From an uncultured Clostridia bacterium (GTDB taxonomy: Bacteria; Bacillota; Clostridia; Christensenellales; Pumilibacteraceae), in contig CAKQVV010000009.1 of assembly GCA_934277845.1 (NCBI GenBank), forward strand, positions 1 through 36,530: 36,530 nt of DNA, read 5' to 3'. Shown here piece after piece: positions 22,369 through 30,491 of the stretch (within the stretch, counting starts at the first letter, position 1; every line of letters begins with the position of its first letter). Made by a program: the position numbers and the translations under genes. Under the pieces are notes generated by a model. It saw only the letters and a list, made by a program, of their open reading frames with translations, did no database searches and was not told where the DNA came from.

Positions 22369-24945
22369 TTACACCGCGAGGCGGACGGTCTTGCTGACGA
22401 TGACGAATACGTAGTCGTCGCGGGAAACAATGTTGTAATACAATCCTTTGGCGACGAGCGCGGCTGCTATCGGGTTTTTCGCGGCATCGGTACTCGACAA
22501 GACCGGTTTGAGCGCGTCCGCCGCGGAATCGGCGATTTTGATTTCAAAGTCAATATAATCCGAAGTCGTAGTTCCGCCTTGCGTCGTAAAAGTGCGTTGT
22601 CCGGATGCAAGCGACGCGCCGGCAAGCACGGCAATCGACGCGGCGTAAGCACGGAGGTCGGTGCCTTCGTGCACCAGACCTTTGAGATCGGGGGCAAGCG
22701 ACGACTGCGCGCATTCGGCATACCAGTCGTAAGGAATCGGCGTAGTCGACGGATAATCGGTATCGGCGTCCTCGACGTGGGTGTCGGCGATTTCGCCGTC
22801 GGTAAGCATAAAATACAGGTGCGAAGCCGACTCGTAAGATTTCGTCGCGGCTGCGGAAGTGAAACGGCTTTCCTTGTAGTTCACGCTCACTCTCACGTCA
22901 CCCCAGGTGCAGTCGCACACAAACCATTCGTCGCCGATTTTGACCTTGTTCCAGGCGTGTCCGCCGTATTTGCCGCCGGAATACGCTTTGCCGGTGACGC
23001 GCACCGCGGGTATACCTTCCATGTTGCAAAGTAACGAAAACGTTTTGCTCATTCCGTCGCATACGGCGAGATAATCGGTATCGGTGAGTACTCCTTCGAT
23101 ATAAAAAGCAGAATATTTCACGGCATCGGCAACTTCTTCGATGTAACTCGCGCTGTCGTCATAAAACACGCGCCACATGATCCAGTCGTAGATCGCGTGC
23201 ACCTTGTCGAAATCGGTCATATCGTCGTCAAGAATCGTGTTTAGCAGTTTTTTTGCGTAGGCGTAATAAGTCGTCGCCTTGCCGCTCGTTTTGGGCGCAT
23301 AGCCGAGTTCGGCGGCGCGGTAAAGTTGATCGGTGGTCGTTACCGCTGCCGATTTTTCCGATTGATCCAGCGGGAAAACGTGATCGGACGCTCTGCCCGT
23401 CGCACTTACGTGCGGATCCATTCCGTTGAGCGCAACCGCGGAACCGGCCGAAACGGTATGTCTGAGCGAAGGTTCGCTGACAGTATAGAACTTAAATTCA
23501 AGAGTACAGATATTGCCTTTTACCGACGCGGAAATATCATAGGAACCTGTGTAACCTGCGCGGTTAAAAGCGATTTGCGAAAGTCGCGAAGGCGTGTACG
23601 CGGACGTATAACCCAAGTACAGCGTGTAAGTCGAACTTGTTTCGCGCAACGTCGGCTGAGTACGGTAAAGCATGAAATAGTCGTAGATAGCGTAGAACTC
23701 GTCATCGGAACTTATGTAATAGTTGCCGCCGTGCCACGTTTTCGACAAATATGTCATGGATTCTGCGGAAAGTTTGTTGACCTTGACGGACGAAGTGAAC
23801 AGGCTTTCGGTACGGGCTTCGCCGTCGCCTTTCGAGCGGACGCGCAACGAATAGCCGTATTTGGTAAGATCGAGTTCGGTTTGCGTGAATATCTTTTCGT
23901 TACCCGTCAGGTCGTAGGACTTTTTTTCGCCGCTGTCAATGGCGGTGACTTCGAGTTCAAAGGTTTCGTTCTCGCTGCCCTTGCTCCAATAAACGCGGGT
24001 ATTCGGGTAGAACGTATCAAAATCCACGGTAAGTCCCGTGGGCGTTACCGCGCCGGTTACCGTGACGAAGTTTTCGCCTGCGGCTTGTTTTCCGTTCGCT
24101 TTCGCGGTGATTTCGTGCTTGCCGACGGATTTCGGGACGAACAAGAACTCGTTCCCTTCGCCCGCCTCTTCTCCGTCGACGTACCACACGACTATCGAAT
24201 CGGTGCCGTGGTTTGCGCCGTCGATCGCGTATTTTACTGCGGAAACCGCGCCGTAACTTTGTTCGGTTTCGCCCGACACTAGGTTTATAGAAACGGTTGA
24301 TGCTCCGCCGGACACCCACCCGACGGTAATCTCGTCGGCAACGGCGGTTCCGTCCTTTGCGGTGACGGAAGCGGCGACGGTCATAATGCCGGGCGTCGAT
24401 TGCGGCGGAAACGTGTAAGCCGAACCGTGATAATCGACGGGCGCACCGTTTATCGTCCAGTTCACGTCGTAATAGTTCGCCATGCTTTTGCCGTCGTTGA
24501 CCACGGCGTACACCGTGATCTCGCGGTTTTCGGTGATTTTACGGGTGCGGGCACGAGTCATAAGTCTGAAGGATTTGATTTCGGCGGCTACCGTAACCTG
24601 ACACTCGGCGGTGCGTCCCGCAAGGTCGGTCGCCGTCAGCGTCGCAACTCCTTCGGCTTTCGCCGTAACCGTCACGTCGTCTTTGACTGAAATTACGTTT
24701 TCATCCGAGGACGTGAGTTTGAACACGAAGTTGCGCGTAGAGCCCGACTCGAACGAAAAATCTTTTGAAGTGTAGGTTTTCGTTTCGCCGACATACAGCG
24801 TTTTTTCCACTTCCTTAAATCCGAAACGGGCATTGGTGCCGATCGAGCAGGAAATGCCGAAACAGCCGGTCGCCCCCAAAAGAAGTATTGCCGCGACCAG
24901 CAACGCCGTAAGCGTTATATTCAGTTTTTTTCTTAAGTTTTTCAT
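22369..24945 (-). CDS. Large transglutaminase-like lipoprotein with Ig-like domains
   Basis: An 858-residue surface lipoprotein. The signal peptide ends in lipobox LGATGC (Cys28). About residues 40-125 form a BIG2-type Ig domain (SSDENVISVKDDVTVTAKAE, then GVATLTATD). Two or three further Ig-like units extend to about 390, then a region of unknown fold, and then a transglutaminase/protease-like core with a complete triad: Cys629 in AVCDGMSKTF, His663 in GGHAWNKV and Asp678 in VCDCTWGD. Such domains act as cysteine proteases or cross-linking enzymes at the surface; the substrate is unknown. The DUF1003 gene follows by 21 bases. ATG 24945 has no ribosome binding site and the promoter predicts a leader of only 4-5 bases. 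Confidence 0.88.
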   Translation of the reverse strand: MKNLRKKLNITLTALLVAAILLLGATGCFGISCSIGTNARFGFKEVEKTLYVGETKTYTSKDFSFESGSTRNFVFKLTSSDENVISVKDDVTVTAKAEGVATLTATDLAGRTAECQVTVAAEIKSFRLMTRARTRKITENREITVYAVVNDGKSMANYYDVNWTINGAPVDYHGSAYTFPPQSTPGIMTVAASVTAKDGTAVADEITVGWVSGGASTVSINLVSGETEQSYGAVSAVKYAIDGANHGTDSIVVWYVDGEEAGEGNEFLFVPKSVGKHEITAKANGKQAAGENFVTVTGAVTPTGLTVDFDTFYPNTRVYWSKGSENETFELEVTAIDSGEKKSYDLTGNEKIFTQTELDLTKYGYSLRVRSKGDGEARTESLFTSSVKVNKLSAESMTYLSKTWHGGNYYISSDDEFYAIYDYFMLYRTQPTLRETSSTYTLYLGYTSAYTPSRLSQIAFNRAGYTGSYDISASVKGNICTLEFKFYTVSEPSLRHTVSAGSAVALNGMDPHVSATGRASDHVFPLDQSEKSAAVTTTDQLYRAAELGYAPKTSGKATTYYAYAKKLLNTILDDDMTDFDKVHAIYDWIMWRVFYDDSASYIEEVADAVKYSAFYIEGVLTDTDYLAVCDGMSKTFSLLCNMEGIPAVRVTGKAYSGGKYGGHAWNKVKIGDEWFVCDCTWGDVRVSVNYKESRFTSAAATKSYESASHLYFMLTDGEIADTHVEDADTDYPSTTPIPYDWYAECAQSSLAPDLKGLVHEGTDLRAYAASIAVLAGASLASGQRTFTTQGGTTTSDYIDFEIKIADSAADALKPVLSSTDAAKNPIAAALVAKGLYYNIVSRDDYVFVIVSKTVRLAV

Positions 24946-24956
24946 AATTTAAATAT

Positions 24957-24985
24957 ATTATATCTTTACGCGCGGATTTTTACAA
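24957..24985 (-). promoter_or_regulatory. Promoter of the transglutaminase lipoprotein gene
   Basis: Minus strand TTGTAA (24980-24985) and TATAAT (24957-24962), 17 bases apart. The ATG lies 11 bases after the -10 box, so the leader should be about 4-5 bases with no binding site for the ribosome. The rest of the gap to 25177 holds only a small GCCG/CGGC hairpin (25132-25143) in the leader of the next gene. Confidence 0.6.
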
Positions 24986-25177
24986 CTTATTTTGCGTGAG
25001 TGCGACGGTTTTTAATTATAATTTAACCTTTTCGTGTGTTTCGTTCACTTATTTTTCAAGCGTTTTACGCGGTTTTCGCAAAGTTCTAGTAAGCCGGGCA
25101 CATTCATAAAATATTGAGTAGGGTTATTTCAGCCGGCACCGGCGACCTAAAAGAAATCGTTTTTTTCGGAGATACTC

Positions 25178-26716
25178 ATGCGTAAAACCATATTTGCGGC
25201 GGTGTTCACGTTGTCGGCGTTTACTGTGATCGATCGAGCGCTGGGATTCGTTTTCAAAATCTATTTGTCGCGCGAACTCGGTGCACAGGCTCTCGGCGTT
25301 TATCAGGTCGCATTGTCGTTCTTTTTCGTTCTTCTCACAGCAACGACAAGCGGAATCCCGCTGATAGTCAGTAAACTTACTGCAAAATACCGACTGTCGG
25401 GCGACCTGAAACGCGAACGCGCGTTGACTGCCGCCGCGCTCGTGTCGGGACTTGCGATCGCAGTCGCAATAATCGGATTAAGTCTGCTGCTCTACATGCC
25501 GCTGCGGTCGACGTTCACTTCTCCGGAAAGCGCGACGGTTCTGTTGTTTTTCCTGCCTGCGCTGGCGTTTTCGGCGGTTTACTCGGCGTTCCGCGGCAAT
25601 CTTTGGGGACGGCAGCGGTATTTTGCGGTGTCTGCGGTGGAAATCACCGAACAAATCGCGAGAATCGCGGTGTGCATCGCGCTTTTTACGCTGGGATTCA
25701 ACAAACTCTACTCCGCCGCCGCTTCGCTGTCGATAGGCTGTTTTATCAGCATGCTCGCGGTAACGATGCTGTTTTTCGCGGCAAAAGGACGTTTGCGTTC
25801 CCCAAAAGGCGAAATCGTTCCTTTGCTGCGCTCCGGTGCGCCCATCACGGTTTCAAGGGCGGCAAGCAGTTTCATAAACTCGCTGATCGCCATCATAGTA
25901 CCTCGGTTGCTGATCGCGAGCGGATATTCGGACGCGGAAGCGCTAGGACTTTTCGGCTCGTCCGTCGGCATGGCTTTACCGCTGCTGTATATTCCCATCA
26001 CCGTCGTGGGATCGCTCGCATTCGTCATGATACCCACCGTGTCCGAAGGCGTGACGCGCGGAGATTTCAGGCGCGTTAACGGACAAATCGAAAGCGCGAC
26101 CGGATTTGCGATAATCATAGCCGCGCTGTTCGTCCCTTTATTTTACACGCTCGGCGAGCCGATCGGCAAGTTCGTTTACGGCAATTCCGCCGCCGGAAAA
26201 TTTCTGTCCGCGTCCGCATGGCTGCTGATACCTCTGTCCGTCGAAAACATCACTTCGTCGGTAATGAACTCGCTCGACCTCGAAATGAAAAGTTTCGTCA
26301 ATTATCTTATCGGCTCCGCCGTGTCTTTCGCGATCATGTTGGCATTCTACGGGAATTTCAGGATAAATATTTTGGGCTTTGCGCTGGGCGCCGGTTGGAG
26401 CGTGACTTGCCTGTTACACCTCTTTTCGATCCGCAAAAAGATCGGACTGAAATTCTCTTTTACCGGTAAAGGCGCGATCGCCGCGCTGTTGATTATACCG
26501 ACTTCGTTTGCGACAAAATGCGTATTTTCGCTGATGCACAATCTGACGCTGTTCGTTTCGATTTCGGTCGCGTCACTGCTGAGCCTTGTTTTCTTCTCGC
26601 TGGCGGCTCTCGCGCTGGGGCTGGTCGACATCGGCTTTTTCTCGACGAAGGTCAAGACAAGCGCGAAACGCGGGGCAAAGAAAAAGTTGCGGTTTTTCGG
26701 CGCGAAAAGCGAATAG
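25178..26716 (+). CDS. SpoVB-like MOP superfamily flippase
   Basis: A 512-residue polytopic protein (about 14 membrane segments) of the MOP/MviN/polysaccharide exporter superfamily. The closest match by pattern is stage V sporulation protein B and related putative lipid-linked oligosaccharide flippases: FTLSAFTVIDRALGF then IYLSRELGAQALGVYQVAL at the N-terminus, and PLLYIPITVVGSLAFVMIPT in the middle. Paralogues outside sporulation act as peptidoglycan precursor flippases (Amj/MurJ-type roles), so the exact job is uncertain. The C-terminus is basic (KVKTSAKRGAKKKLRFFGAK). CGGAGA lies 6 bases before ATG 25178. No sporulation gene adjoins it. Confidence 0.85.
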   Translation: MRKTIFAAVFTLSAFTVIDRALGFVFKIYLSRELGAQALGVYQVALSFFFVLLTATTSGIPLIVSKLTAKYRLSGDLKRERALTAAALVSGLAIAVAIIGLSLLLYMPLRSTFTSPESATVLLFFLPALAFSAVYSAFRGNLWGRQRYFAVSAVEITEQIARIAVCIALFTLGFNKLYSAAASLSIGCFISMLAVTMLFFAAKGRLRSPKGEIVPLLRSGAPITVSRAASSFINSLIAIIVPRLLIASGYSDAEALGLFGSSVGMALPLLYIPITVVGSLAFVMIPTVSEGVTRGDFRRVNGQIESATGFAIIIAALFVPLFYTLGEPIGKFVYGNSAAGKFLSASAWLLIPLSVENITSSVMNSLDLEMKSFVNYLIGSAVSFAIMLAFYGNFRINILGFALGAGWSVTCLLHLFSIRKKIGLKFSFTGKGAIAALLIIPTSFATKCVFSLMHNLTLFVSISVASLLSLVFFSLAALALGLVDIGFFSTKVKTSAKRGAKKKLRFFGAKSE

Positions 26717-26758
26717 ACGAATATTTCACGAAATTACGGATTTTTTATTCTCAATCGC

Positions 26759-26787
26759 TTGTTTTTTACGGTTTTTAGGTATATAAT
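26759..26787 (+). promoter_or_regulatory. Promoter of the ECF S-component gene
   Basis: TTGTTT (26759-26764) and TATAAT (26782-26787) with 17 bases between. The predicted leader of about 100 bases holds two hairpins. Confidence 0.6.
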
Positions 26788-26789
26788 GG

Positions 26790-26873
26790 GCGCGTGCATC
26801 GTATTGCGGTGCGCAAAAAATTAATATAGGGTTTGCGAGTATCGACGAGGTTAAAGCCGGTACTAGAAAACCC
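26790..26873 (+). ncRNA. Structured 5' leader of the ECF S-component gene (candidate riboswitch)
   Basis: Hairpin 1: 26790-26798 pairs with 26805-26814 (one bulged base). Hairpin 2, 26829-26873, is elaborate: outer stem GGGTTT/AAACCC; a GCGA/TAGA internal loop that can form G-A pairs; middle stem GTATC/GGTAC; a five-base bulge GACGA on the 5' side; and inner stem GGT/GCC capped by TAAA. The ribosome binding site GGAG follows 7 bases later. The folding is by eye. It does not match the tetrahydrofolate riboswitch consensus as I remember it, nor another class I could name. A role in sensing the transported vitamin is inference. Confidence 0.4.
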
Positions 26874-26897
26874 AAAAAAAGGAGAAGCCCGACATTG

Positions 26898-27548
26898 ATG
26901 AAAAATCAACAGGAAATTGCAACTCCGACTTTATGCAATATTGCCGACAGCGAGATTGCCCGAGAGAAAAGTTGCAAAGACGCACAAACGAACGCACGAA
27001 AGAAAGTACTCTCACCCACGCGGCGACTGACTTACATGGCGGCGATGACCGCGATTTCGTTGCTGCTCAAACTGGTATCGAACGCTTTGAGCGTATTGAT
27101 GCCGCCGACGATGAAGATCAGTCTGTCGTACCTCGGTTGGTACGCGTCCGCCGCGGTCGTAGGTCCGCTGGGCGGCGGCGTGGTAGCCGCGCTGACCGAC
27201 GTGCTGGGACAATTCGTTTTCGGTTCTGCCCCGAATCCGATACTTACCGCGGGAAACTTCCTAGCGACCGTGGTCTTTGGCATACTGCTGCGCAAACTGC
27301 CGGTAAAGAACATTACGATCCGCACGACGATTGCCGTCACGACATCGCTGTTGGTCGGAACGCTGGGACTCAACTCGCTGGGACTGTATCTCATGTTCTA
27401 CAAGGGCATGAACTACTTTGTCTACATCGTCACCTACCGCCTCGTTCAACTACCCATGGCATATCTCAACGAAGTAATATTCCTTGCCGTCGCAATTCCC
27501 ACAAAGGGATTCGGACTGCTTACTCCGGATCTTCGCGGATTGAAATAA
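26898..27548 (+). CDS. ECF transporter S component, folate type
   Basis: The substrate-binding membrane subunit of an energy-coupling factor importer. After a polar N-terminal stretch of about 50 residues come five or six membrane segments, with family elements MKISLSYLGWYASAAVVGP, GGGVVAALTDVLGQ, the NPILTAGN loop and GTLGLNSLGLYLM. These resemble FolT-type S components, so folate is the likely but unproven substrate. The A, A' and T subunits are not in the window and are presumably shared. The start is ATG 26898 or TTG 26895; GGAG lies 13 or 10 bases upstream, so the TTG is a real alternative. It ends before a bidirectional terminator. Confidence 0.82.
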   Translation: MKNQQEIATPTLCNIADSEIAREKSCKDAQTNARKKVLSPTRRLTYMAAMTAISLLLKLVSNALSVLMPPTMKISLSYLGWYASAAVVGPLGGGVVAALTDVLGQFVFGSAPNPILTAGNFLATVVFGILLRKLPVKNITIRTTIAVTTSLLVGTLGLNSLGLYLMFYKGMNYFVYIVTYRLVQLPMAYLNEVIFLAVAIPTKGFGLLTPDLRGLK

Positions 27549-27595
27549 CCGGTTAACGACTGAACTATTGCCGACAAAACGAACGTCAAACAACG

Positions 27596-27629
27596 AAACC
27601 GCCGCTTCCCGAAACGGAAACGGCGGTTT
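27596..27629. terminator. Bidirectional terminator between the ECF gene and valS
   Basis: AAACCGCCG (27596-27604) pairs with CGGCGGTTT (27621-27629), with an inner TTCC/GGAA stem. T runs follow on the plus strand; the A run on the 5' side serves the minus strand only weakly. Confidence 0.85.
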
Positions 27630-27653
27630 TTGTTCTTTGTTGTGCTGCGTTTG

Positions 27654-30269
27654 TCAGTCGAGCGCGGCGAGGCTTTCGGTAAGACCTTTTTTGAGTTCGC
27701 GGTACTTTTCGAGTTTTTCGCGTTCTTTCTCGACGAGCGCGGCGGGGGCTTTGTCGGTAAAGCCTTTGTTTGCGAGTTTGCCTTCCGCTCTCGCTATTTC
27801 GGCGTCGACTTTCTCGATCTCTGCCGTCAGGCGCGCACGCTCTTTGTCGAAGTCGATGAGTTCGCCCATGGGTATCGAAATTTTGCCGAGCGGCGTCACA
27901 ATGGACGCATTTTTTCCATCGGGTTCGTCAAAGGAAATCGAGGTGCCGAACGCGAGTTTTTCGATATAGCCGGACATTTTTTTAAGGATGCGTTCTCTGC
28001 CGGCGGCTGGCACGATGTGGATAGCCGTGCGCTTTGACTGGCTGACGTTCATTTCTCTTCTGAGATTTCTCACGCCCTTGATAAGGTCCATAACCGCGTC
28101 GGTAATCGCAACGTCGCGGCGATAGGTGCGCTTGCGGTCGTACACGGGGTACGGCGCGATCATGATATCCTCGGCGTCCTTATTGGGGAGCGCGTCATAG
28201 ATTTCGTCGGTGATGAACGGAATGATCGGATGAGCGAGTTTCAGCGTTTCTCTGAGAACGTACACAAGCACGCTGACGGTGTCCGAACGCTTTTCGTCGT
28301 CGGACGAATACAGCGCGGTTTTGCTGAGTTCGATGTACCAGTCGCAGAACTGACTCCAGATAAACTCGTAAAGCCCGGTTGCGGCAAGGCCCACTTCGTA
28401 CTTGTCCATAAACTTCGTGACGGCGGCAACGGTGGAGTTGAGTTTGGACAAAATCCACTTGTCGGCGGACGAGAGTTTCTTTATTTCGTCGATATCCTTG
28501 ATCACGACGTTTTCCGCGTTCATGAGCACGAAACGCGACGCGTTCCATATCTTGTTCATGAAGTTGCGGTAACTCTCGAGTTTATCCTCGGAGAATCTGA
28601 TGTCGCTGCCGGGCGCGATACCGTTGACGAGCGAGAAACGGAGCGAATCCGCGCCGTACTTGTCGATGACGACCAGCGGATCGACGCCGTTACCGAGCGA
28701 CTTGCTCATCTTTCTGCCCTGCTCGTCGCGGACGATGCCGTGGATAAGTACTTCGCGGAACGGGACTTCGTGCATGTGTTCGATGCCGGAGAAAATCATT
28801 CTCGCAACCCAGAACGTGATTATATCGTAAGCGGTGACGAGTACGTCGGTCGGATAAAAATAGTCGAGTTCGGGCGTTTTGTCCGGCCAGCCGAGCGTGG
28901 AGAACGGCCACAGCGCCGACGAAAACCAGGTGTCGAGCACGTCCTCGTCCTGACGCATGGGACTACCGCAATTCGGGCAGACTTTAAGATCCTCTTTGGA
29001 CGCAGTTTCATAGCCGCAATGATCGCAGTAGAATACCGGTATGCGGTGTCCCCACCAAAGCTGACGGGAAATGCACCAGTCACGGATATTGTTCATCCAG
29101 TGCAGGTACTGTTTTTCAAAGCGTTTCGGCAGGAAAGAAATTTCTTTATCTGTGACGGCTTTGATCGCGGGTTTTGCGAGTTCTTCCATTCTGACGAACC
29201 ACTGTTTGGACACGATCGGTTCGATGACCGTGTGACAACGATAGCAATGTCCGACATTGTGTTCGTGAGTTTCGACCTTGACAAGCAATCCCAGCGCGTC
29301 CATATCGGCGACAATCGCTTTTCTCGCTTCGTCGCGGGTAAGTCCTTCATACTTGCCTGCGTTCTCGTTCATGGTCGCGTCGTCGTTCATGACGCGTATA
29401 ACGGGCAGGTCGTGACGCACGCCGACTTCAAAGTCGTTGGGATCGTGCGCAGGCGTGATCTTGACCGCGCCGGTGCCGAACGCCTTGTCGACGTAACGGT
29501 CGGCAACGATGGGGATCTTTCTGCCCACGAGCGGGAGAACGACGTTCTTGCCGACGAACGCGGCGTAACGCTTGTCGGACGGATTGACGGCAACCGCGGT
29601 GTCGCCCAGCATGGTTTCGGGACGCGTTGTCGCGACGATGATGAACTCGTCGCTGTTCTCGATCGGGTATTTAAGATGCCAAAGGTGTCCTTCTTCCGTT
29701 TCGTATTCGACTTCGGCGTCGGAAATCGCGGTGCCGCACTCCGGGCACCAGTTGATTATTCTGTCGCCGCGGTAGATAAGACCTTTGTTGTAGAGGTTGA
29801 CGAAAACTTCGCGGACGGCTTTGGAACAACGTTCGTCCATGGTAAAAGCAAGTTTGTCCCAGTCGCAGGAAAAACCCATTTTTTTCAACTGTTCGACGAT
29901 TCTGCCGCCGTACTGTTCTTTCCACGCGTAAGCGCGCTTTAAGAACCCGTCGCGTCCGACGTCGTCCTTTGTTAAGCCCTCTTCGTGCATCTTCCGGACA
30001 ATCTTGACTTCGGTCGCGATCGACGCATGATCGGTACCCGGCAGCCACAACGCTTCAAAACCTTTCATGCGCTTGTAGCGGATAATGGAGTCCTGAATCG
30101 TATCGTTCAGGGCATGCCCCATGTGGAGTTGCCCGGTGATATTCGGCGGCGGAATTACGACGGTAAACGGTTTTTTATCGGGATCTGGCTTGGCAAGGAA
30201 GTACTTGTTGTCAAGCCACTTTTTGTAAATTCGCTCTTCAAACGACTTCGGATCGTAAGTCTTGTTCAT
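27654..30269 (-). CDS. valS: Valyl-tRNA synthetase
   Basis: Charges tRNA-Val with valine and edits mischarged threonine. The 871-residue class Ia enzyme has the HIGH-type motif in PPPNITGQLHMGHAL, the KMSKS motif in GRKMSKSLGNGVDP, and the editing domain with TTRPETMLGDTAVAV. Zinc-type knuckles CPECG and CDHCG...CPNCG are present, and a C-terminal coiled coil (about 800-871) that contacts tRNA. Length is normal. GGAG lies 7 bases before ATG 30269. A promoter lies close upstream, leaving a leader of about 25 bases, too short for a T-box riboswitch, although T-boxes often control valS in Firmicutes. Confidence 0.98.
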   Translation of the reverse strand: MNKTYDPKSFEERIYKKWLDNKYFLAKPDPDKKPFTVVIPPPNITGQLHMGHALNDTIQDSIIRYKRMKGFEALWLPGTDHASIATEVKIVRKMHEEGLTKDDVGRDGFLKRAYAWKEQYGGRIVEQLKKMGFSCDWDKLAFTMDERCSKAVREVFVNLYNKGLIYRGDRIINWCPECGTAISDAEVEYETEEGHLWHLKYPIENSDEFIIVATTRPETMLGDTAVAVNPSDKRYAAFVGKNVVLPLVGRKIPIVADRYVDKAFGTGAVKITPAHDPNDFEVGVRHDLPVIRVMNDDATMNENAGKYEGLTRDEARKAIVADMDALGLLVKVETHEHNVGHCYRCHTVIEPIVSKQWFVRMEELAKPAIKAVTDKEISFLPKRFEKQYLHWMNNIRDWCISRQLWWGHRIPVFYCDHCGYETASKEDLKVCPNCGSPMRQDEDVLDTWFSSALWPFSTLGWPDKTPELDYFYPTDVLVTAYDIITFWVARMIFSGIEHMHEVPFREVLIHGIVRDEQGRKMSKSLGNGVDPLVVIDKYGADSLRFSLVNGIAPGSDIRFSEDKLESYRNFMNKIWNASRFVLMNAENVVIKDIDEIKKLSSADKWILSKLNSTVAAVTKFMDKYEVGLAATGLYEFIWSQFCDWYIELSKTALYSSDDEKRSDTVSVLVYVLRETLKLAHPIIPFITDEIYDALPNKDAEDIMIAPYPVYDRKRTYRRDVAITDAVMDLIKGVRNLRREMNVSQSKRTAIHIVPAAGRERILKKMSGYIEKLAFGTSISFDEPDGKNASIVTPLGKISIPMGELIDFDKERARLTAEIEKVDAEIARAEGKLANKGFTDKAPAALVEKEREKLEKYRELKKGLTESLAALD

Positions 30270-30302
30270 GTTGTTGCTCCGATTTCAGTAATATACTTAA
30301 TT

Positions 30303-30331
30303 ATTTTATCACAAAAACAAACAATAGGCAA
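30303..30331 (-). promoter_or_regulatory. Promoter of valS
   Basis: Minus strand TTGCCT (30326-30331) and TAAAAT (30303-30308), 17 bases apart. It predicts a short leader without room for a T-box. Confidence 0.6.
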
Positions 30332-30412
30332 GTTTTCGGGCGTGGGTTTAGCGTAAAACCCCAAATTTTCCGGTGCGATGCGGGGTTAACTGCGAATTGC
30401 CCTGCCCGCGCG

Positions 30413-30440
30413 TTGTCATTTCCGCCGATCCCCGCATAAT
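30413..30440 (+). promoter_or_regulatory. Promoter of the ABC importer operon, with flanking inverted repeat
   Basis: TTGTCA (30413-30418) and CATAAT (30435-30440), 16 bases apart. ATGCGGGG (30378-30385) and CCCCGCAT (30430-30437) form a perfect 8-bp inverted repeat whose right arm overlaps the -10 box. A hairpin GCAGCCC/GGGCGGC (30450-30467) follows in the leader. A repressor site is possible; nothing proves it. Confidence 0.45.
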
Positions 30441-30491
30441 ATGGACTATGCAGCCCTGTCGGGCGGCTACAAAATCAATGCGGAGGATTTT

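Noticed and set aside
26790..26873. Assignment of the ECF leader to the tetrahydrofolate riboswitch
   Set aside because: The conserved blocks I remember for that class are not found; I keep it only as an unclassified structured leader.
28230..29942. A 570-codon open frame on the plus strand opposite valS
   Set aside because: It lies wholly antisense to a clear synthetase gene, has no ribosome binding site and its product is an unstructured mix rich in D, R, V and H typical of a mirrored coding frame.
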